From: Burkholderiales bacterium
GTDB taxonomy: Bacteria; Pseudomonadota; Gammaproteobacteria; Burkholderiales; Burkholderiaceae_C
Direction: 5' to 3'
NCBI GenBank assembly: GCA_025350145.1
Contig: JANXYH010000194.1
Span: 1 to 44,256 of the forward strand
Length of the DNA: 44,256 bases
Position 1 is the first letter of the stretch. The number at the start of each line of letters is the position of its first letter. Position numbers and translations under genes: made by a program. Below are positions 17,573-27,588 of this stretch, piece by piece. The notes beneath the pieces were generated by a model, which was not told where the DNA came from, made no database searches, and saw nothing but the letters and a program-made list of their open reading frames with translations.

Positions 17573-18544
17573 TCAGCGCTCTTTGCTGTCGGAAAACCGC
17601 CCGTAGGCCTGCAGGCGCTCGTGGCGGCGGTTGAGCAATTCCTTGGTCGACAGGTCGGCGACCTGGCGCAGGGCGTCGACCAGGGCGCGCTTGAGCTGCG
17701 AGGCCATGTGGCGCGGGTCGCGGTGGGCGCCGCCGACCGGCTCGTTGACGATCTTGTCGACCAGGCCCAGCGCCTTGAGCCGGTGCGCCGTGACGCCCAT
17801 TGCCTCGGCGGCGTCGCTGGCCCGCTCGGCGGTGCGCCAGAGGATGGAGGCACAGCCCTCGGGCGTGATCACGGAATAGACCGCGAACTGCAGCATCAGC
17901 ACCTGGTCGCCGACGCTGATAGCCAGCGCGCCGCCCGAGCCGCCCTCGCCGATGATGGTGGCGATGATCGGCACCTTCAGTTGGCACATTTCGAAGATGT
18001 TGCGGCCGATGGCCTCGCTCTGGCCGCGCTCCTCGGCGCCGATGCCGGGGTAGGCGCCGGGGGTGTCGACAAAGCTGAAAACCGGCAGGGCGAACTTCTC
18101 GGCCAGTTTCATCAGGCGCAGCGCCTTGCGGTAACCCTCGGGCCGCGGCATGCCGAAGTTGCGCACGCCGCGCTCCTTGGTGTCGCGCCCCTTCTGGTGG
18201 CCGATGACCATGCAGGCCTGGCCGTTGAAGCGGGCCATGCCGCCGACGATGGCCGCGTCGTCGGCGTAATGGCGGTCGCCGTGCAACTCTTCGAAGTCGG
18301 TGAACATCTCGGCCACGTAGTCGAGCGTGTATGGCCGCTGCGGATGGCGGGCGATCTGCGTGACCTGCCAGGGGTTGAGGTTGGCGTAGATGTCCCGGGC
18401 CAGTTGCTGGCTCTTCTTGCCCAGGCGCTCGATCTCGTCGGAGATATCGACTGCCGACTCGGTTTGCACGTAACGCAGTTCGTCGATCTTGGATTCCAGC
18501 TCGGCAATCGGGTGCTCGAACTCGAGGAAATGGCGTTTGCTCAT
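17573..18544 (-). CDS. accA: Acetyl-CoA carboxylase carboxyltransferase subunit alpha
   Basis: A 323-residue subunit that, with AccD, transfers carboxyl from biotin to acetyl-CoA in fatty-acid synthesis. Recognisable stretches are the N-terminal coiled region ([19 protein letters not shown]), [36 protein letters not shown] and [13 protein letters not shown] with its oxyanion glycines. Length matches the family (about 320). ATG 18544 has GGAG 9 nt upstream. Gene order glycosylase-accA-tilS looks like one transcript. Confidence 0.96.
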   Translation of the reverse strand: MSKRHFLEFEHPIAELESKIDELRYVQTESAVDISDEIERLGKKSQQLARDIYANLNPWQVTQIARHPQRPYTLDYVAEMFTDFEELHGDRHYADDAAIVGGMARFNGQACMVIGHQKGRDTKERGVRNFGMPRPEGYRKALRLMKLAEKFALPVFSFVDTPGAYPGIGAEERGQSEAIGRNIFEMCQLKVPIIATIIGEGGSGGALAISVGDQVLMLQFAVYSVITPEGCASILWRTAERASDAAEAMGVTAHRLKALGLVDKIVNEPVGGAHRDPRHMASQLKRALVDALRQVADLSTKELLNRRHERLQAYGRFSDSKER

Positions 18545-18561
18545 GCGTCGTTGCTCCGTAA

Positions 18562-19236
18562 TCAATACTCGACCGGCAGCGGGTCCAGGCTGCGCCAAAT
18601 GTACCAAGTGGCGACACTGCGGAACGGCGCCCAGGCCTCGCCCACTTCGCGGGCCTCGGCACGTGATACCGCCTCGCCGCTGAAGTAGCTCAGGCTGATG
18701 CCCTTGAGCAGACCCAGGTCGTCCAGCGGCAGCACGTTCGGCCGCAGCAGGTAAAAAATCAGGAACATCTCGACGGTCCAGCGGCCGATGCCGCGGATCG
18801 CCACCAGTTCGTTGATGATCGCCTCGTCGTCCATCGCCTGCCACTGGTCGACATGGACCATGCCCGAGTCGAAGTGCCGGGCCAGGTCGGTCAGGTACTC
18901 GGCTTTGCGTGCCGACAGGCCAGCGCTGCGCAGGCTGGGCGTGTCCTGAGCCAGCACCGCCTGGGGCAGCAGATGCTGGCTTGCGCCACCGACCTGGGCG
19001 GCGAAGCGGTCCCACACCGACTGCGCGGCCTTGACCGAGATCTGCTGGCCGACGATCGAGCGCGCCAGCGTGGTGAAGGCGTCGCCGCGGCTCTGCAGCC
19101 GGGTCTGGCCGAAGCGCGGAATCAACTTTTTCATCACCCGGTCGCGCCGGCAGAGGTGCTTGCAGGCGTCGTCCCAGAAGATCGGTGTGCTGGCGGCGGT
19201 CAGGGCCTGTACCGCCACGGGTTCGGCTGCGGCCAT
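18562..19236 (-). CDS. HhH-GPD DNA-3-methyladenine glycosylase
   Basis: A 224-residue base-excision-repair glycosylase of the AlkA/HhH-GPD superfamily. The helix-hairpin-helix segment is [18 protein letters not shown], followed by [13 protein letters not shown], whose second Asp should be the catalytic residue. [19 protein letters not shown] is the typical DNA-contact segment. There is no iron-sulfur cluster motif at the C-terminus, which separates it from Nth and MutY. ATG 19236 (MAAAEPV) with AAGGG upstream, 4 bp after the cysS stop. Confidence 0.85.
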   Translation of the reverse strand: MAAAEPVAVQALTAASTPIFWDDACKHLCRRDRVMKKLIPRFGQTRLQSRGDAFTTLARSIVGQQISVKAAQSVWDRFAAQVGGASQHLLPQAVLAQDTPSLRSAGLSARKAEYLTDLARHFDSGMVHVDQWQAMDDEAIINELVAIRGIGRWTVEMFLIFYLLRPNVLPLDDLGLLKGISLSYFSGEAVSRAEAREVGEAWAPFRSVATWYIWRSLDPLPVEY

Positions 19237-19240
19237 GCGT

Positions 19241-20626
19241 TCAGCCCTTGTCGCGGGTGACCCAGGTCGTGCCCTGGGCCGAATCCTTGAGCTCGATCCC
19301 GGCCTCGGCCAGTTCGCTGCGGATGCGGTCGGCACTGGCGAAGTCGCGCGCCGCCTTGGCCGCCGCGCGGGCATCAATGCGGGCGCGGATGCTGGCCTCG
19401 TCGAGCCCGCTGCCGGCCTGCAGGAAGCCGCGCGGTGGCTGCTGCAGGATGCCCAGCGTCGCGGCCAGGCCGCGCAACTGGGCAGCGGCCGCAGCCGAGC
19501 GGTCACGGTTGACTTCGTTGGCCAACTCGAACAGCACCGCCAGCGCGCCCGGGGTGTTGAAGTCGTCGTCCATCGCCGCCTTGAACGCTTTGGCCTGTGG
19601 CCGCGCCCAATCGACGGCCGCGTCGGGCTCGGGCGGGACCGCGTCCAGCGCGGTGTACAGGCGCCGCAACGCGCTGCGCGCATCGTCCAGCCCGGCGTCG
19701 CTGAAATTGAACGGGCTGCGGTAATGGGTGCGCAGCATGAAGAAGCGCAACGTCTCGCCGTCGTAGCGCTGCAGCACCTCGCGGATGGTGAAGAAGTTGC
19801 CCAGGCTCTTGGACATCTTCTCGTTGTCGACGTTGAGAAAGCCGTTGTGCAGCCAGTAGTTGACGAACGGCTGGCCGCTCGCGCCCTCGCTCTGGGCGAT
19901 CTCGTTCTCGTGGTGCGGGAAGCTCAGGTCCATGCCGCCGCCGTGGATGTCGAAGCGCTCGCCGAGCAGGGCGCAGGACATGGCCGAGCACTCGATGTGC
20001 CAGCCCGGCCGGCCCGGGCCGTAGGCGCTGTCGAACTTGGCGTCGGCCGGCTCCTCGGGCTTGGCCGACTTCCACAGCACGAAGTCCAGCGGGTCGTCCT
20101 TGCCGTCGAGCACCGCCACCCGCTCGCCGGCGCGCAACTCGTCAATCGATTTGCCCGAGAGCTTGCCGTAGCCTGGAAACTTGCGTACCGCAAAGTTGAC
20201 GTCGCCGCTGCTGGCGCGGTAGGCCAGGCCCTTGGCTTCGAGCACGCCGATCAGCGCGGCCATCTGCGGCACATAGTCGGTGGCGCGCGGCTCGTGGCTG
20301 GGCGCAAGGGTGCCGATGGCTGCCAGGTCCTGGCGCATCGCGGCGATCATTTCGTCGGTGAGCGCGCGGATGCTGATGCCGCGCTCGACCGCGCGCTTGA
20401 TGATCTTGTCCTCGATGTCGGTGATGTTGCGCACGTAGGTGACGGCGTAGCCGCTGGCGCCGAGCCAGCGGCAGACCACGTCGAAGGCCATCATCATCCG
20501 CGCGTGGCCCATGTGGCACAGGTCGTAGATGGTCATGCCGCAGACGTACATGCGGACCTGGCCGGGCACGATAGGCACGAAGGCCTCCTGGCGGCGCGTC
20601 AGGGTGTTGTGGATTCGCAGGGTCAC
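19241..20626 (-). CDS. cysS: Cysteinyl-tRNA synthetase
   Basis: A 461-residue class I aminoacyl-tRNA synthetase, the usual length. The HIGH motif reads HMGH at residues 38-41, KMSKS is near 268, and zinc ligands include Cys29 (YVCGMTIYD), the Cys in HIECSAMS and the His residues of FPHHENE. A GTG start at 20626 gives the standard N-terminus ([15 protein letters not shown]); no in-frame ATG fits. There is no Shine-Dalgarno, and an intrinsic-terminator hairpin lies only 17 nt upstream, which suggests control at the leader. Confidence 0.95.
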   Translation of the reverse strand: MTLRIHNTLTRRQEAFVPIVPGQVRMYVCGMTIYDLCHMGHARMMMAFDVVCRWLGASGYAVTYVRNITDIEDKIIKRAVERGISIRALTDEMIAAMRQDLAAIGTLAPSHEPRATDYVPQMAALIGVLEAKGLAYRASSGDVNFAVRKFPGYGKLSGKSIDELRAGERVAVLDGKDDPLDFVLWKSAKPEEPADAKFDSAYGPGRPGWHIECSAMSCALLGERFDIHGGGMDLSFPHHENEIAQSEGASGQPFVNYWLHNGFLNVDNEKMSKSLGNFFTIREVLQRYDGETLRFFMLRTHYRSPFNFSDAGLDDARSALRRLYTALDAVPPEPDAAVDWARPQAKAFKAAMDDDFNTPGALAVLFELANEVNRDRSAAAAAQLRGLAATLGILQQPPRGFLQAGSGLDEASIRARIDARAAAKAARDFASADRIRSELAEAGIELKDSAQGTTWVTRDKG

Positions 20627-20643
20627 GGCGCGACAGGGGTGGC

Positions 20644-20682
20644 AAAAACGGCCGCCGCTGGATCGAAAACCAGGGCGGCCGT
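20644..20682 (-). terminator. Terminator-like hairpin in the cysS leader
   Basis: ACGGCCGCC (20648-20656) pairs with GGCGGCCGT (20674-20682); CTGG/CCAG extends the stem inside, past a one-base bulge, around an 8-nt loop. On the minus strand the stem runs directly into a tract of five T. No upstream gene on this strand needs terminating, so an attenuator of cysS or the end of a short leader RNA is likely. A TATACT hexamer (minus strand, 20785-20790) could be its -10 box, though no good -35 is seen. Confidence 0.65.
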
Positions 20683-20847
20683 GGTCAAAGGGCAGGTGCG
20701 CAGAACGCGCCGACGACAAGCCCGGGCGGGCCTGTGGTTTGGCTCAAAACCGCGTCTATGGGCGTCGATACAATCGCCCAAATCAGTATAGCGGCGGGTG
20801 CTTTTGACGCCTTCTGCCCACCCTCCCTACGCCGCTTTCGGCAGCCC

Positions 20848-21426
20848 ATGCACTTGACCATGCCCCAGACCTTGTCCCGCAGCTTGAGCGTTTTCGCCCT
20901 GGGCATGGCCGCCGCGCTGGCCCTGCCTGCCTGGGCGCAGAAGGTGCGCCTGAGCACCAGCCAGGGCGAGATCGTGCTGCAGCTCGATGCTGAGAAGGCG
21001 CCCAAGACGGTCGCCAACTTCGTCCAGTATGTGCAGGCCGGGCAGTACAACGGCACGGTCTTTCACCGCGTCATCGACGGCTTCATGGTCCAGGGTGGCG
21101 GCTTCGGCGCGGACATGGTCGAGAAGCCGACGCGCGCGCCGATCCCGCTCGAGACCGGTCGGGGCCTGTCCAACCTCAAGGGCACGGTGGCGATGGCGCG
21201 TACCAATGCACCCAATTCGGCCACCGCCCAGTTCTTCATCAACGTCGCCGACAACCTGCGCTTGGACGGCAGCGGCGAGGGCAGCGGCTACGCCGTCTTC
21301 GGCAAGGTCGTCGAGGGCCTGGACGTGGTCGACCGCATCCGCAGCGTGGCCACCGGCAGCAAGGCCGGCCACCAAGACGTTCCGCAGCAAGCGATCACGA
21401 TTCAAAAAGCCACCTTGGAGAAATGA
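20848..21426 (+). CDS. ppiA: Periplasmic cyclophilin-type peptidyl-prolyl isomerase
   Basis: A 192-residue cyclophilin with a cleavable signal peptide ([20 protein letters not shown]), so it assists proline isomerisation during folding in the periplasm. The active-site segment [14 protein letters not shown] and [18 protein letters not shown] are intact. ATG 20848 or ATG 20860 may be the start; both keep the signal. Followed without a gap by ppiB, with which it shares extended sequence similarity, pointing to an old tandem duplication. Confidence 0.9.
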   Translation: MHLTMPQTLSRSLSVFALGMAAALALPAWAQKVRLSTSQGEIVLQLDAEKAPKTVANFVQYVQAGQYNGTVFHRVIDGFMVQGGGFGADMVEKPTRAPIPLETGRGLSNLKGTVAMARTNAPNSATAQFFINVADNLRLDGSGEGSGYAVFGKVVEGLDVVDRIRSVATGSKAGHQDVPQQAITIQKATLEK

Positions 21427-21431
21427 GCAGC

Positions 21432-21935
21432 ATGAGCAAGACCGTAGAGATGACCACCAGCGCCGGTGTACTGATGATCGAACTGGACGACGCCCGGGCG
21501 CCCAAGTCGGTGGCCAACTTCCTCGAATACGTCAGCGCCGGCCACTACGACGGCACGGTGTTCCACCGCGTCATCAAGGGCTTCATGGTCCAAGGCGGCG
21601 GCTTTGCCCCAGGCATGCAGCAAAAGCCCACCCGAGGCATGATCGAAAACGAGGCCAACAACGGCCTGAAGAACGACAAGTACACGCTGGCCATGGCGCG
21701 CACCAATGCGCCGCATTCGGCCACGGCGCAGTTCTTCATCAATGCCAGCCACAACGAGTTCCTCAACCACAAGAGCGAGTCGCCACAGGGCTGGGGCTAT
21801 GCGGTGTTCGGCAAGGTCGTGGCTGGCCTGGACGTGGTCGACCAGATCGAGCGCGTTGCCACCGGCCGCAAGGGCGGCCACGACGATGTGCCGCAGACCG
21901 ATGTGCTGATCATCAAGGCCGTGGCGCTGGATTGA
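21432..21935 (+). CDS. ppiB: Cytoplasmic cyclophilin-type peptidyl-prolyl isomerase
   Basis: A 167-residue cyclophilin without a signal peptide. [37 protein letters not shown] and [17 protein letters not shown] are the expected conserved regions. It may also begin at ATG 21423, whose ATGA overlaps the ppiA stop; GGAG at 21417-21420 is 2 nt from that one and 11 nt from ATG 21432, so neither spacing is ideal. Probably in one operon with ppiA and lpxH. Confidence 0.9.
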   Translation: MSKTVEMTTSAGVLMIELDDARAPKSVANFLEYVSAGHYDGTVFHRVIKGFMVQGGGFAPGMQQKPTRGMIENEANNGLKNDKYTLAMARTNAPHSATAQFFINASHNEFLNHKSESPQGWGYAVFGKVVAGLDVVDQIERVATGRKGGHDDVPQTDVLIIKAVALD

Positions 21936-22762
21936 CCTTGCCGCAAGAGGACGCCGGAGCCGGTCCGGGTTTTCTTGCCCCAGCGGGCGTTGCCGCGCCA
22001 GGCTACTTCAGGCTCGATCCGGCCTGGCAGGCGGTCGACCTGCTGTCCGATGTGCACCTCAACCCCGGCCAGCCGCGCACCTTTGCGGCCTGGTCCAGGC
22101 AGATGTTGGGCACGCCCGCCGACGCGGTGCTGATCCTCGGCGATCTGTTCGAGGTCTGGGTCGGCGACGATGCCCGCAGCGCCGGTTTCGAGGCCGAATG
22201 TGTCAAGGTCTTGCGGGCGGCGGCGCAGCGCCGGTTCCTGGCCTTCATGCCCGGCAACCGCGACTTTCTGGTCGGCGATGCCCTGCTGGCCGAAGTCGGC
22301 GTGCAGCGCCTGAGCGACCCGACCGTGCTCGATGCCTGGGGCCAGCCTTTGCTGCTGAGCCATGGCGACGCACTCTGCCTGGCCGACCTCGACTACCAGC
22401 GCTTTCGCGCCCAGGTGCGCTCGCTGGCCTGGCAGCACCGTTTTCTGGCGCTGCCTTTGGCCGAGCGCCAGCGCCAGGCGCGATCGATGCGCGACGCCAG
22501 CGCCGCGCACCAGTTGCAAGCCCAGGCCAGGGCACTGCCGCTGGGCGAAGTGGACGACGCGGCTGCGGCCGACTGGCTGCGCCAGGTGGGCGCGACAACG
22601 CTGGTCCATGGCCACACCCACCGACCCGGGCGGCACGCCCTGCCCGGCGGTGGGCAGCGTCTGGTGCTCGGCGACTGGGAATTCGACAGCTCGGCCGCGC
22701 CCCGGGCCCAGGCCTTGCGCCTGAGCCGGGCTGGACTGACGCCATTGGACCTGGCGGCGTGA
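21932..22762 (+). CDS. lpxH: UDP-2,3-diacylglucosamine diphosphatase
   Basis: A 276-residue metallophosphoesterase that hydrolyses UDP-2,3-diacylglucosamine to lipid X in lipid A synthesis. All metal-binding motifs are present: SDVH (Asp40, His42), [11 protein letters not shown] near 70, MPGNRD near 112, LSHGD near 145 and HGHTHRPG near 224. There is no ATG or GTG before the first motif, so it must start at TTG 21932 (overlapping the ppiB stop) or TTG 21938. It is some 35 residues longer at the N-terminus than E. coli LpxH. Confidence 0.9.
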   Translation: MTLPQEDAGAGPGFLAPAGVAAPGYFRLDPAWQAVDLLSDVHLNPGQPRTFAAWSRQMLGTPADAVLILGDLFEVWVGDDARSAGFEAECVKVLRAAAQRRFLAFMPGNRDFLVGDALLAEVGVQRLSDPTVLDAWGQPLLLSHGDALCLADLDYQRFRAQVRSLAWQHRFLALPLAERQRQARSMRDASAAHQLQAQARALPLGEVDDAAAADWLRQVGATTLVHGHTHRPGRHALPGGGQRLVLGDWEFDSSAAPRAQALRLSRAGLTPLDLAA

Positions 22763-23562
22763 GCCTCTGGGCACGCCTGTCCCAGGGCTGGCGCCGGGCC
22801 AGCGAGTCCCGTGCCTTGACGCGACGGGCCATTCCCGACCCGCTCTGGCGGGACACGGTCGCGCAATTGCCGTTCCTGGCCCGCCTCGGCGCGGCCGATC
22901 GGGGCGAATTGCGCCGCCTCAGCAGCCTGTTCCTCGACACCAAGGAGTTCCATGGCGCTGGCGGCCTGGTGGTCGACGACGCGATGGCCGTCAGCATCGC
23001 GGCGCAGGCCTGCTTGCCGGTGCTGCGGCTAGGCCTGGCACCGTACCGCAGCTTTGTGGGCATCGTCGTCCACCCCGACGAGGTCGTCGCCCAGCGCGAG
23101 TGGGCCGATGCCCATGGCATCGTCCACCAATGGGACGAACAGCTCTCGGGCGAGGCGATGCAGGGCGGCCCGGTGATGCTGTCCTGGCGCGACGTGGGCG
23201 CGGCCGGGCAAAGCGCTGCCTGGGGCTACAACGTCGTGATCCACGAATTCGCCCATGTGCTGGACATGGCCGACGGCGTCGCCAACGGCCTGCCGCCGCT
23301 GCCGCCGGGCATGGACCGGGGCGAATGGCTGCGTCTGATGGACGACGAGTACGCCCACTTCCGCACCGCCGTGGACCGCGGTCGCCCGACCTTGCTAGAC
23401 CCCTACGGCGCCAGCGGCATGGACGAATTCTTTGCCGTCGCCTGCGAGGCCTTCTTCGTCCGACCCGACGAGATGCGGGCGCAGCACCCCGAGCTGTACG
23501 CGCTGCTGGCGCGCTACTTCAAGCAGGATCCGGCCGGTCGGCCAGCGCCAGACGCTGGCTGA
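22759..23562 (+). CDS. mtfA: MtfA-family zinc peptidase
   Basis: A 267-residue M90-family metallopeptidase related to E. coli MtfA, which binds the glucose repressor Mlc and has aminopeptidase activity. The zinc site HEFAH starts at residue 162 (VIHEFAHVLDMADG), with the third ligand Glu near 230 in VACEAFFVRP. GTG 22759 overlaps the lpxH stop (GTGA), a translationally coupled arrangement. No Mlc homologue is present here, so the regulatory role seen in E. coli cannot be assumed. Confidence 0.88.
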   Translation: MSLWARLSQGWRRASESRALTRRAIPDPLWRDTVAQLPFLARLGAADRGELRRLSSLFLDTKEFHGAGGLVVDDAMAVSIAAQACLPVLRLGLAPYRSFVGIVVHPDEVVAQREWADAHGIVHQWDEQLSGEAMQGGPVMLSWRDVGAAGQSAAWGYNVVIHEFAHVLDMADGVANGLPPLPPGMDRGEWLRLMDDEYAHFRTAVDRGRPTLLDPYGASGMDEFFAVACEAFFVRPDEMRAQHPELYALLARYFKQDPAGRPAPDAG

Positions 23563-23598
23563 ACTTGCGTCCGGCGGTCGGCGAGCTCGGCCTGCCGG

Positions 23599-25902
23599 TC
23601 AGACCGCTGTGGCTTCGGCCTTGGACTTGTCGTTCTTCTTCGGCGGCAGGATGTCGAGCAAGACCTTGTCGTCGGCGTCGATGTCGACCGTCAGCCTGCC
23701 GCCGTCAACCAGCTTGCCAAACAGCAGTTCGTCGGCCAGGGCGCGGCGGATCGTGTCCTGGATCAGGCGCTGCATCGGCCGCGCGCCCATCAGCGGGTCG
23801 AAGCCCTTCTTGGCCAGGAACGCGCGCAGCGGATCGGTGAAGGTCACGTCGACCTTCTTCTCGGCGAGCTGGCCTTCGAGCTGGAGCAGGAACTTGTCGA
23901 CCACGCGCAGGATGATGTCGCGGTCCAGCGCCTTGAACGACACCGTGGCGTCGAGCCGGTTGCGGAACTCGGGCGTGAACATGCGCTTGATGTCGGCCAT
24001 CTCGTCGCCCTGCTCGCGCGAGTTGGTGAAACCGATGGTCGACTTGTTCATCGTCTCGGCGCCGGCATTGGTCGTCATGATGACGATGACATTGCGGAAA
24101 TCGGCCTTGCGCCCGTTGTTGTCGGTCAGGCAGCCGTGGTCCATCACCTGCAGCAGCACGTTGTAGACGTCCGGGTGGGCCTTCTCGATCTCGTCGAGCA
24201 GCAGCACGCAGTGCGGCTTCTTCGTGACCGCCTCGGTCATCAGCCCGCCCTGGTCGAAACCGACATAGCCCGGCGGCGCGCCGATCAGCCGGCTGACGGC
24301 GTGGCGCTCCATGTACTCGGACATGTCGAAGCGGATCAACTCGATGCCCAGGACGTAGGCCAGTTGCTTGGCGACCTCGGTCTTGCCCACGCCGGTCGGG
24401 CCGCTGAACAGGAACGCACCTATCGGCTTGTCGGGCCTGCCCAGGCCGGAGCGCGCCATCTTGATCGCCGCCGCCAGCGCGTCAATTGCCGGGTCTTGGC
24501 CGAAGACCACGCTCTTCAAGTCACGGTCCAGGGTCTTCAACTTGCTGCGGTCATCGTTGGACACGCTGGCCGGCGGGATGCGGGCGATCTTGGCCACGAT
24601 CTCTTCGACCTCACCGCGGGTGATGGTCTTCTTCTGCTTGTTCTTGGGCAGGATGCGCTGCGCCGCACCGGCCTCGTCGATGACGTCGATCGCCTTGTCG
24701 GGCAGGTGCCGGTCATTGATGAACTTGGCCGACAGCTCGGCCGCGGCCTGCAAGGCGCCGATCGCGTACTTGACGTTGTGGTGGTCCTCGAAGCGCGACT
24801 TCAGGCCCTTGAGGATCTCCACCGTTTCCTCGACCGAGGGCTCGACCACGTCGATCTTCTGGAAGCGCCGTGACAGCGCCGCGTCCTTCTCGAAGATGCC
24901 GCGGTACTCTGTGAAGGTGGTCGCGCCTATGCATTTCATCGCGCCGTTGGACAGCGCCGGCTTGAGCAGGTTGCTGGCGTCCAGGGTGCCGCCCGAGGCC
25001 GCACCGGCACCGATCAGGGTGTGGATCTCGTCGATGAACAGCACCGCATTGGGCTGGTCCTTGAGCTGCTTCAAGACGCCCTTCAAGCGCTGCTCGAAGT
25101 CGCCCCGGTACTTGGTGCCGGCCAGCAGGGCGCCCATGTCCAGCGCGTAGACGGTGGCATTGGCCAGCACCTCGGGCACTTCCTGCTGGGTGATGCGCAA
25201 CGCCAGGCCCTCGGCGATGGCGGTCTTGCCGACACCGGCCTCGCCGACCAGCAGTGGGTTGTTCTTGCGCCGCCGGCAAAGGATCTGGATGACCCGCTCG
25301 ACCTCGTGCTCGCGGCCGATCAGCGGGTCGATCTTGCCGTCGCGGGCGAGCTGGTTGAGGTTCTGCGTGAACTGCTCCAGCGGCGAGCCCTTGGCATCCG
25401 GCGCTTCTTCTTTCTCGTTCTCGGCGCCACCGCCCTCGCTGGGCTTGGCAGCCTCGGGCGGCTCGCTCTTCTTGATGCCGTGGGCGATGAAGTTGACCAC
25501 GTCCAGCCGGGTCACGCCCTGCTGGTGCAGGTAGTACACCGCGTGTGAATCCTTCTCGCCAAAGATCGCCACCAGCACGTTCGCGCCGGTCACTTCCTTC
25601 TTGCCCGAGCCGGTCGATTGCACATGCATGATGGCGCGCTGGATCACCCGCTGGAAGCCCAGCGTGGGCTGGGTATCGACCTCGTCATTGCCGCCGACGG
25701 TGGGGGTGTTTTCTTTGATGAAGGTGCCCAGGCTCTTGCGCAGGTCATCGATGTTGGCCGCGCAGGCCTTGAGCACCTCGGCCGCCGAGGGGTTGTCCAG
25801 CAGGGCCAGCAGCAGGTGCTCGACGGTGATGAATTCGTGGCGCTGCTGGCGCGCCTCGACGAACGCCATGTGCAGGCTGACTTCGAGTTCTTGGGCGATC
25901 AT
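23599..25902 (-). CDS. clpA: ATP-dependent Clp protease ATP-binding subunit ClpA
   Basis: A 767-residue AAA+ unfoldase that feeds substrates to ClpP. Order: N-terminal Clp repeat domain (residues 1-140), an acidic Gly/Glu/Lys linker, AAA1 with Walker A GEAGVGKT near 220 and [11 protein letters not shown], then AAA2 with Walker [10 protein letters not shown] near 500 and [15 protein letters not shown] 25902 has GGAGG 5 nt upstream and overlaps the clpS stop by 4 nt. The tail is Lys/Asp-rich ([15 protein letters not shown]). Convergent with mtfA. Confidence 0.97.
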   Translation of the reverse strand: MIAQELEVSLHMAFVEARQQRHEFITVEHLLLALLDNPSAAEVLKACAANIDDLRKSLGTFIKENTPTVGGNDEVDTQPTLGFQRVIQRAIMHVQSTGSGKKEVTGANVLVAIFGEKDSHAVYYLHQQGVTRLDVVNFIAHGIKKSEPPEAAKPSEGGGAENEKEEAPDAKGSPLEQFTQNLNQLARDGKIDPLIGREHEVERVIQILCRRRKNNPLLVGEAGVGKTAIAEGLALRITQQEVPEVLANATVYALDMGALLAGTKYRGDFEQRLKGVLKQLKDQPNAVLFIDEIHTLIGAGAASGGTLDASNLLKPALSNGAMKCIGATTFTEYRGIFEKDAALSRRFQKIDVVEPSVEETVEILKGLKSRFEDHHNVKYAIGALQAAAELSAKFINDRHLPDKAIDVIDEAGAAQRILPKNKQKKTITRGEVEEIVAKIARIPPASVSNDDRSKLKTLDRDLKSVVFGQDPAIDALAAAIKMARSGLGRPDKPIGAFLFSGPTGVGKTEVAKQLAYVLGIELIRFDMSEYMERHAVSRLIGAPPGYVGFDQGGLMTEAVTKKPHCVLLLDEIEKAHPDVYNVLLQVMDHGCLTDNNGRKADFRNVIVIMTTNAGAETMNKSTIGFTNSREQGDEMADIKRMFTPEFRNRLDATVSFKALDRDIILRVVDKFLLQLEGQLAEKKVDVTFTDPLRAFLAKKGFDPLMGARPMQRLIQDTIRRALADELLFGKLVDGGRLTVDIDADDKVLLDILPPKKNDKSKAEATAV

Positions 25903-26255
25903 GCGACCTCCATAATGCACTGCAGCGGGTGCCCGTCGCGACGTGCGGCGGACACGACAAGTTCAACTTTGGTCGAGGCAACGTCTTTCGAGAAGACGCC
26001 GCAGACACCACGGCCTTCGTGGTGGATTTTGAGCATGATGAGGGTCGAACTCTCGAGATCAAGGCGAAAGAATTGCTGCAGCACCATCACCACGAATTCC
26101 ATCGGGGTGTAGTCGTCGTTGAGCAGCACCACCTGGTACATCCGAGGTGGCTTGGTGCGCGCGGTCTTGCGCTCGACCACCACCGCCCCGGCGTCGTCCC
26201 GGCGCGGACTCGGCGGCGCTGGCGCAGGCGGGCTGGGCGGCTCTTCGGAGGGCAT
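25899..26255 (-). CDS. clpS: ATP-dependent Clp protease adaptor ClpS
   Basis: A 118-residue adaptor that recognises N-degron residues and delivers such proteins to ClpAP. Core motifs: [20 protein letters not shown] (the LLNDD/TPMEFV pair forms the N-end-residue pocket), [18 protein letters not shown] and CIMEVA. The first 35 residues are Pro- and charge-rich, longer than in E. coli, and probably act as the extension that engages ClpA. No Shine-Dalgarno is visible, and a TAGAAT hexamer (minus strand, 26261-26266) lies only 6 nt from the ATG, so a leaderless transcript is possible. Confidence 0.95.
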   Translation of the reverse strand: MPSEEPPSPPAPAPPSPRRDDAGAVVVERKTARTKPPRMYQVVLLNDDYTPMEFVVMVLQQFFRLDLESSTLIMLKIHHEGRGVCGVFSKDVASTKVELVVSAARRDGHPLQCIMEVA

Positions 26256-26553
26256 GGTTCATTCTATCGAGACCGGGGTCTCAGGCGGCTTGGCCGGGAT
26301 ATTGCGGCAACACGGCGCTGGGCAAGGCGTGAAACAAGGCTTGAAATCCGGACCGACAGCCTGCGGCGGGAATTTCGTGCCGCCGCCGCGATCGCTGATG
26401 CCCAGAAGGCGGGTCGATGGCGGTCTGTCGCAGTCGGCCGCTGCGCTCAGAATCGGCCATGGACATGCAAGCCGGCGGATTGCGCTGCTGGCGATGGCCC
26501 TGGCGCGGTTTGCGTCGCCCGGCCCGGGGATCTGCTGGGTCGGCCGGCCAGGC
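26256..26553. other. Intergenic stretch between clpS and the dioxygenase gene
   Basis: About 300 bp with no convincing gene on either strand. The only structures seen are GAGACC-GG-GGTCTC (26269-26282), a short palindrome just upstream of clpS, and the TAGAAT hexamer beside it. Confidence 0.5.
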
Positions 26554-27402
26554 CTACGCCGCTGGCCGCTCGCCCACCGTGATCCGGTGCAACAACCGGC
26601 GGTGGCCGGCATAGCCGCCGGTGGCGGCGTGGACCAGGCAACGGTTGTCCCAGACCACCAACATGCCCGCCGACCAGCGGTGGCGGTAAACAAACCGATC
26701 CTGGCCCTGGTGGGCGTAGAGCTCGCGCAAGATCGCCTGGCCTTCATCGTCGGGCATGTCGGCGATGGCGATGGTGTAACCGGGGCTGACGAACAAGGCG
26801 CTGCGGCCGGTCTCCGGGTGGCTCCGGGCGACCGGGTGGAGCTGTGTCGCCAGCGCCGAATCGTCATAGCGAATCGCCATCGAGCGGCCGACATCGCCTT
26901 GGCCATAGCGGCCCGACTTGGCGTAACCACGCCGCGCCGAATGCACGCCCTGGGCGCCCTGCAGCGCCGCCTTCAGCGCCACGGGCAACGCCTCCCAGGC
27001 GTCGTATTGGTTGGCGAACAGGGTGTCGCCACCGACAGGCGGGATGACATTGCCATAGAGCAAGGTGGCGGCCGGCGGCCGGGCCAGAAAGCTCCAGTCC
27101 GAATGCCAGTTGTCGGCGAACAGGCTGCTGGTCTCCTCTGCCTCGCGCTTGACCTGGGCGATGTGCGGGTGGCCGGGGATGGCCTCAAAGTAAGGGTCCT
27201 GGCCAAACGGCCCGAACGCCAGCGCGACCCGCTCCAGGTCGGTCAGCGACAGCTCCTGGCCGTCGAAGGCCAGCACCTGGTGCTTGAGCCAGAGCGCACG
27301 CAGACCAGCCACCGCCTCGGGCGTCTGCGGCTGGCGCAGATCAAGGCCATGGACGGTGGCGCCGCAGGCTGCGGGCGCGACCTCGATCTCGAAGTTGCTC
27401 AT
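26554..27402 (-). CDS. TauD/TfdA-family 2-oxoglutarate-dependent dioxygenase
   Basis: A 282-residue Fe(II)/2-oxoglutarate oxygenase. The facial triad is His near 99 and Asp near 101 (NWHSDWSF) plus the distal His near 256 (CLVHAATGGY); the Arg of RLLHRITV binds 2-oxoglutarate. GDTLFANQYDAWEALP and WDNRC are typical of TauD. Substrates of the family include taurine, sulfate esters and phenoxyacetates; none is indicated here, as no transporter or desulfonation gene is nearby. ATG 27402 has GGGAG about 7 nt upstream. Confidence 0.85.
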   Translation of the reverse strand: MSNFEIEVAPAACGATVHGLDLRQPQTPEAVAGLRALWLKHQVLAFDGQELSLTDLERVALAFGPFGQDPYFEAIPGHPHIAQVKREAEETSSLFADNWHSDWSFLARPPAATLLYGNVIPPVGGDTLFANQYDAWEALPVALKAALQGAQGVHSARRGYAKSGRYGQGDVGRSMAIRYDDSALATQLHPVARSHPETGRSALFVSPGYTIAIADMPDDEGQAILRELYAHQGQDRFVYRHRWSAGMLVVWDNRCLVHAATGGYAGHRRLLHRITVGERPAA

Positions 27403-27544
27403 GTGGATCTCCCTTGCTGCGCCGATGCGACCGTCAGCCATTCGCGCCAGCGGCGCAGGGGCCGGTGCCAGGCCTGACTTCAGTATCGCCTTGACCGCCA
27501 GCGTGTCCGCGCCCGTCAACATGATTGCAGCACCAAAGGCAAAC

Positions 27545-27564
27545 GCGCCCGGCTGACCGGGCGC
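27545..27564 (-). terminator. Hairpin downstream of the secreted repeat protein
   Basis: GCGCCCGG (27545-27552) and CCGGGCGC (27557-27564) form a perfect 8-bp stem with a 4-nt loop, followed on the minus strand by GTTTG. It starts 24 bp after the stop of the secreted protein gene, fitting a weak intrinsic terminator. Confidence 0.55.
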
Positions 27565-27588
27565 GCTCGGGATCCAGGCCAGCGGGCC

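Noticed and set aside
20685-20760. Cysteine-rich leader peptide for cysS attenuation
   Set aside because: The frame before the hairpin has only one Cys codon and no good start site.
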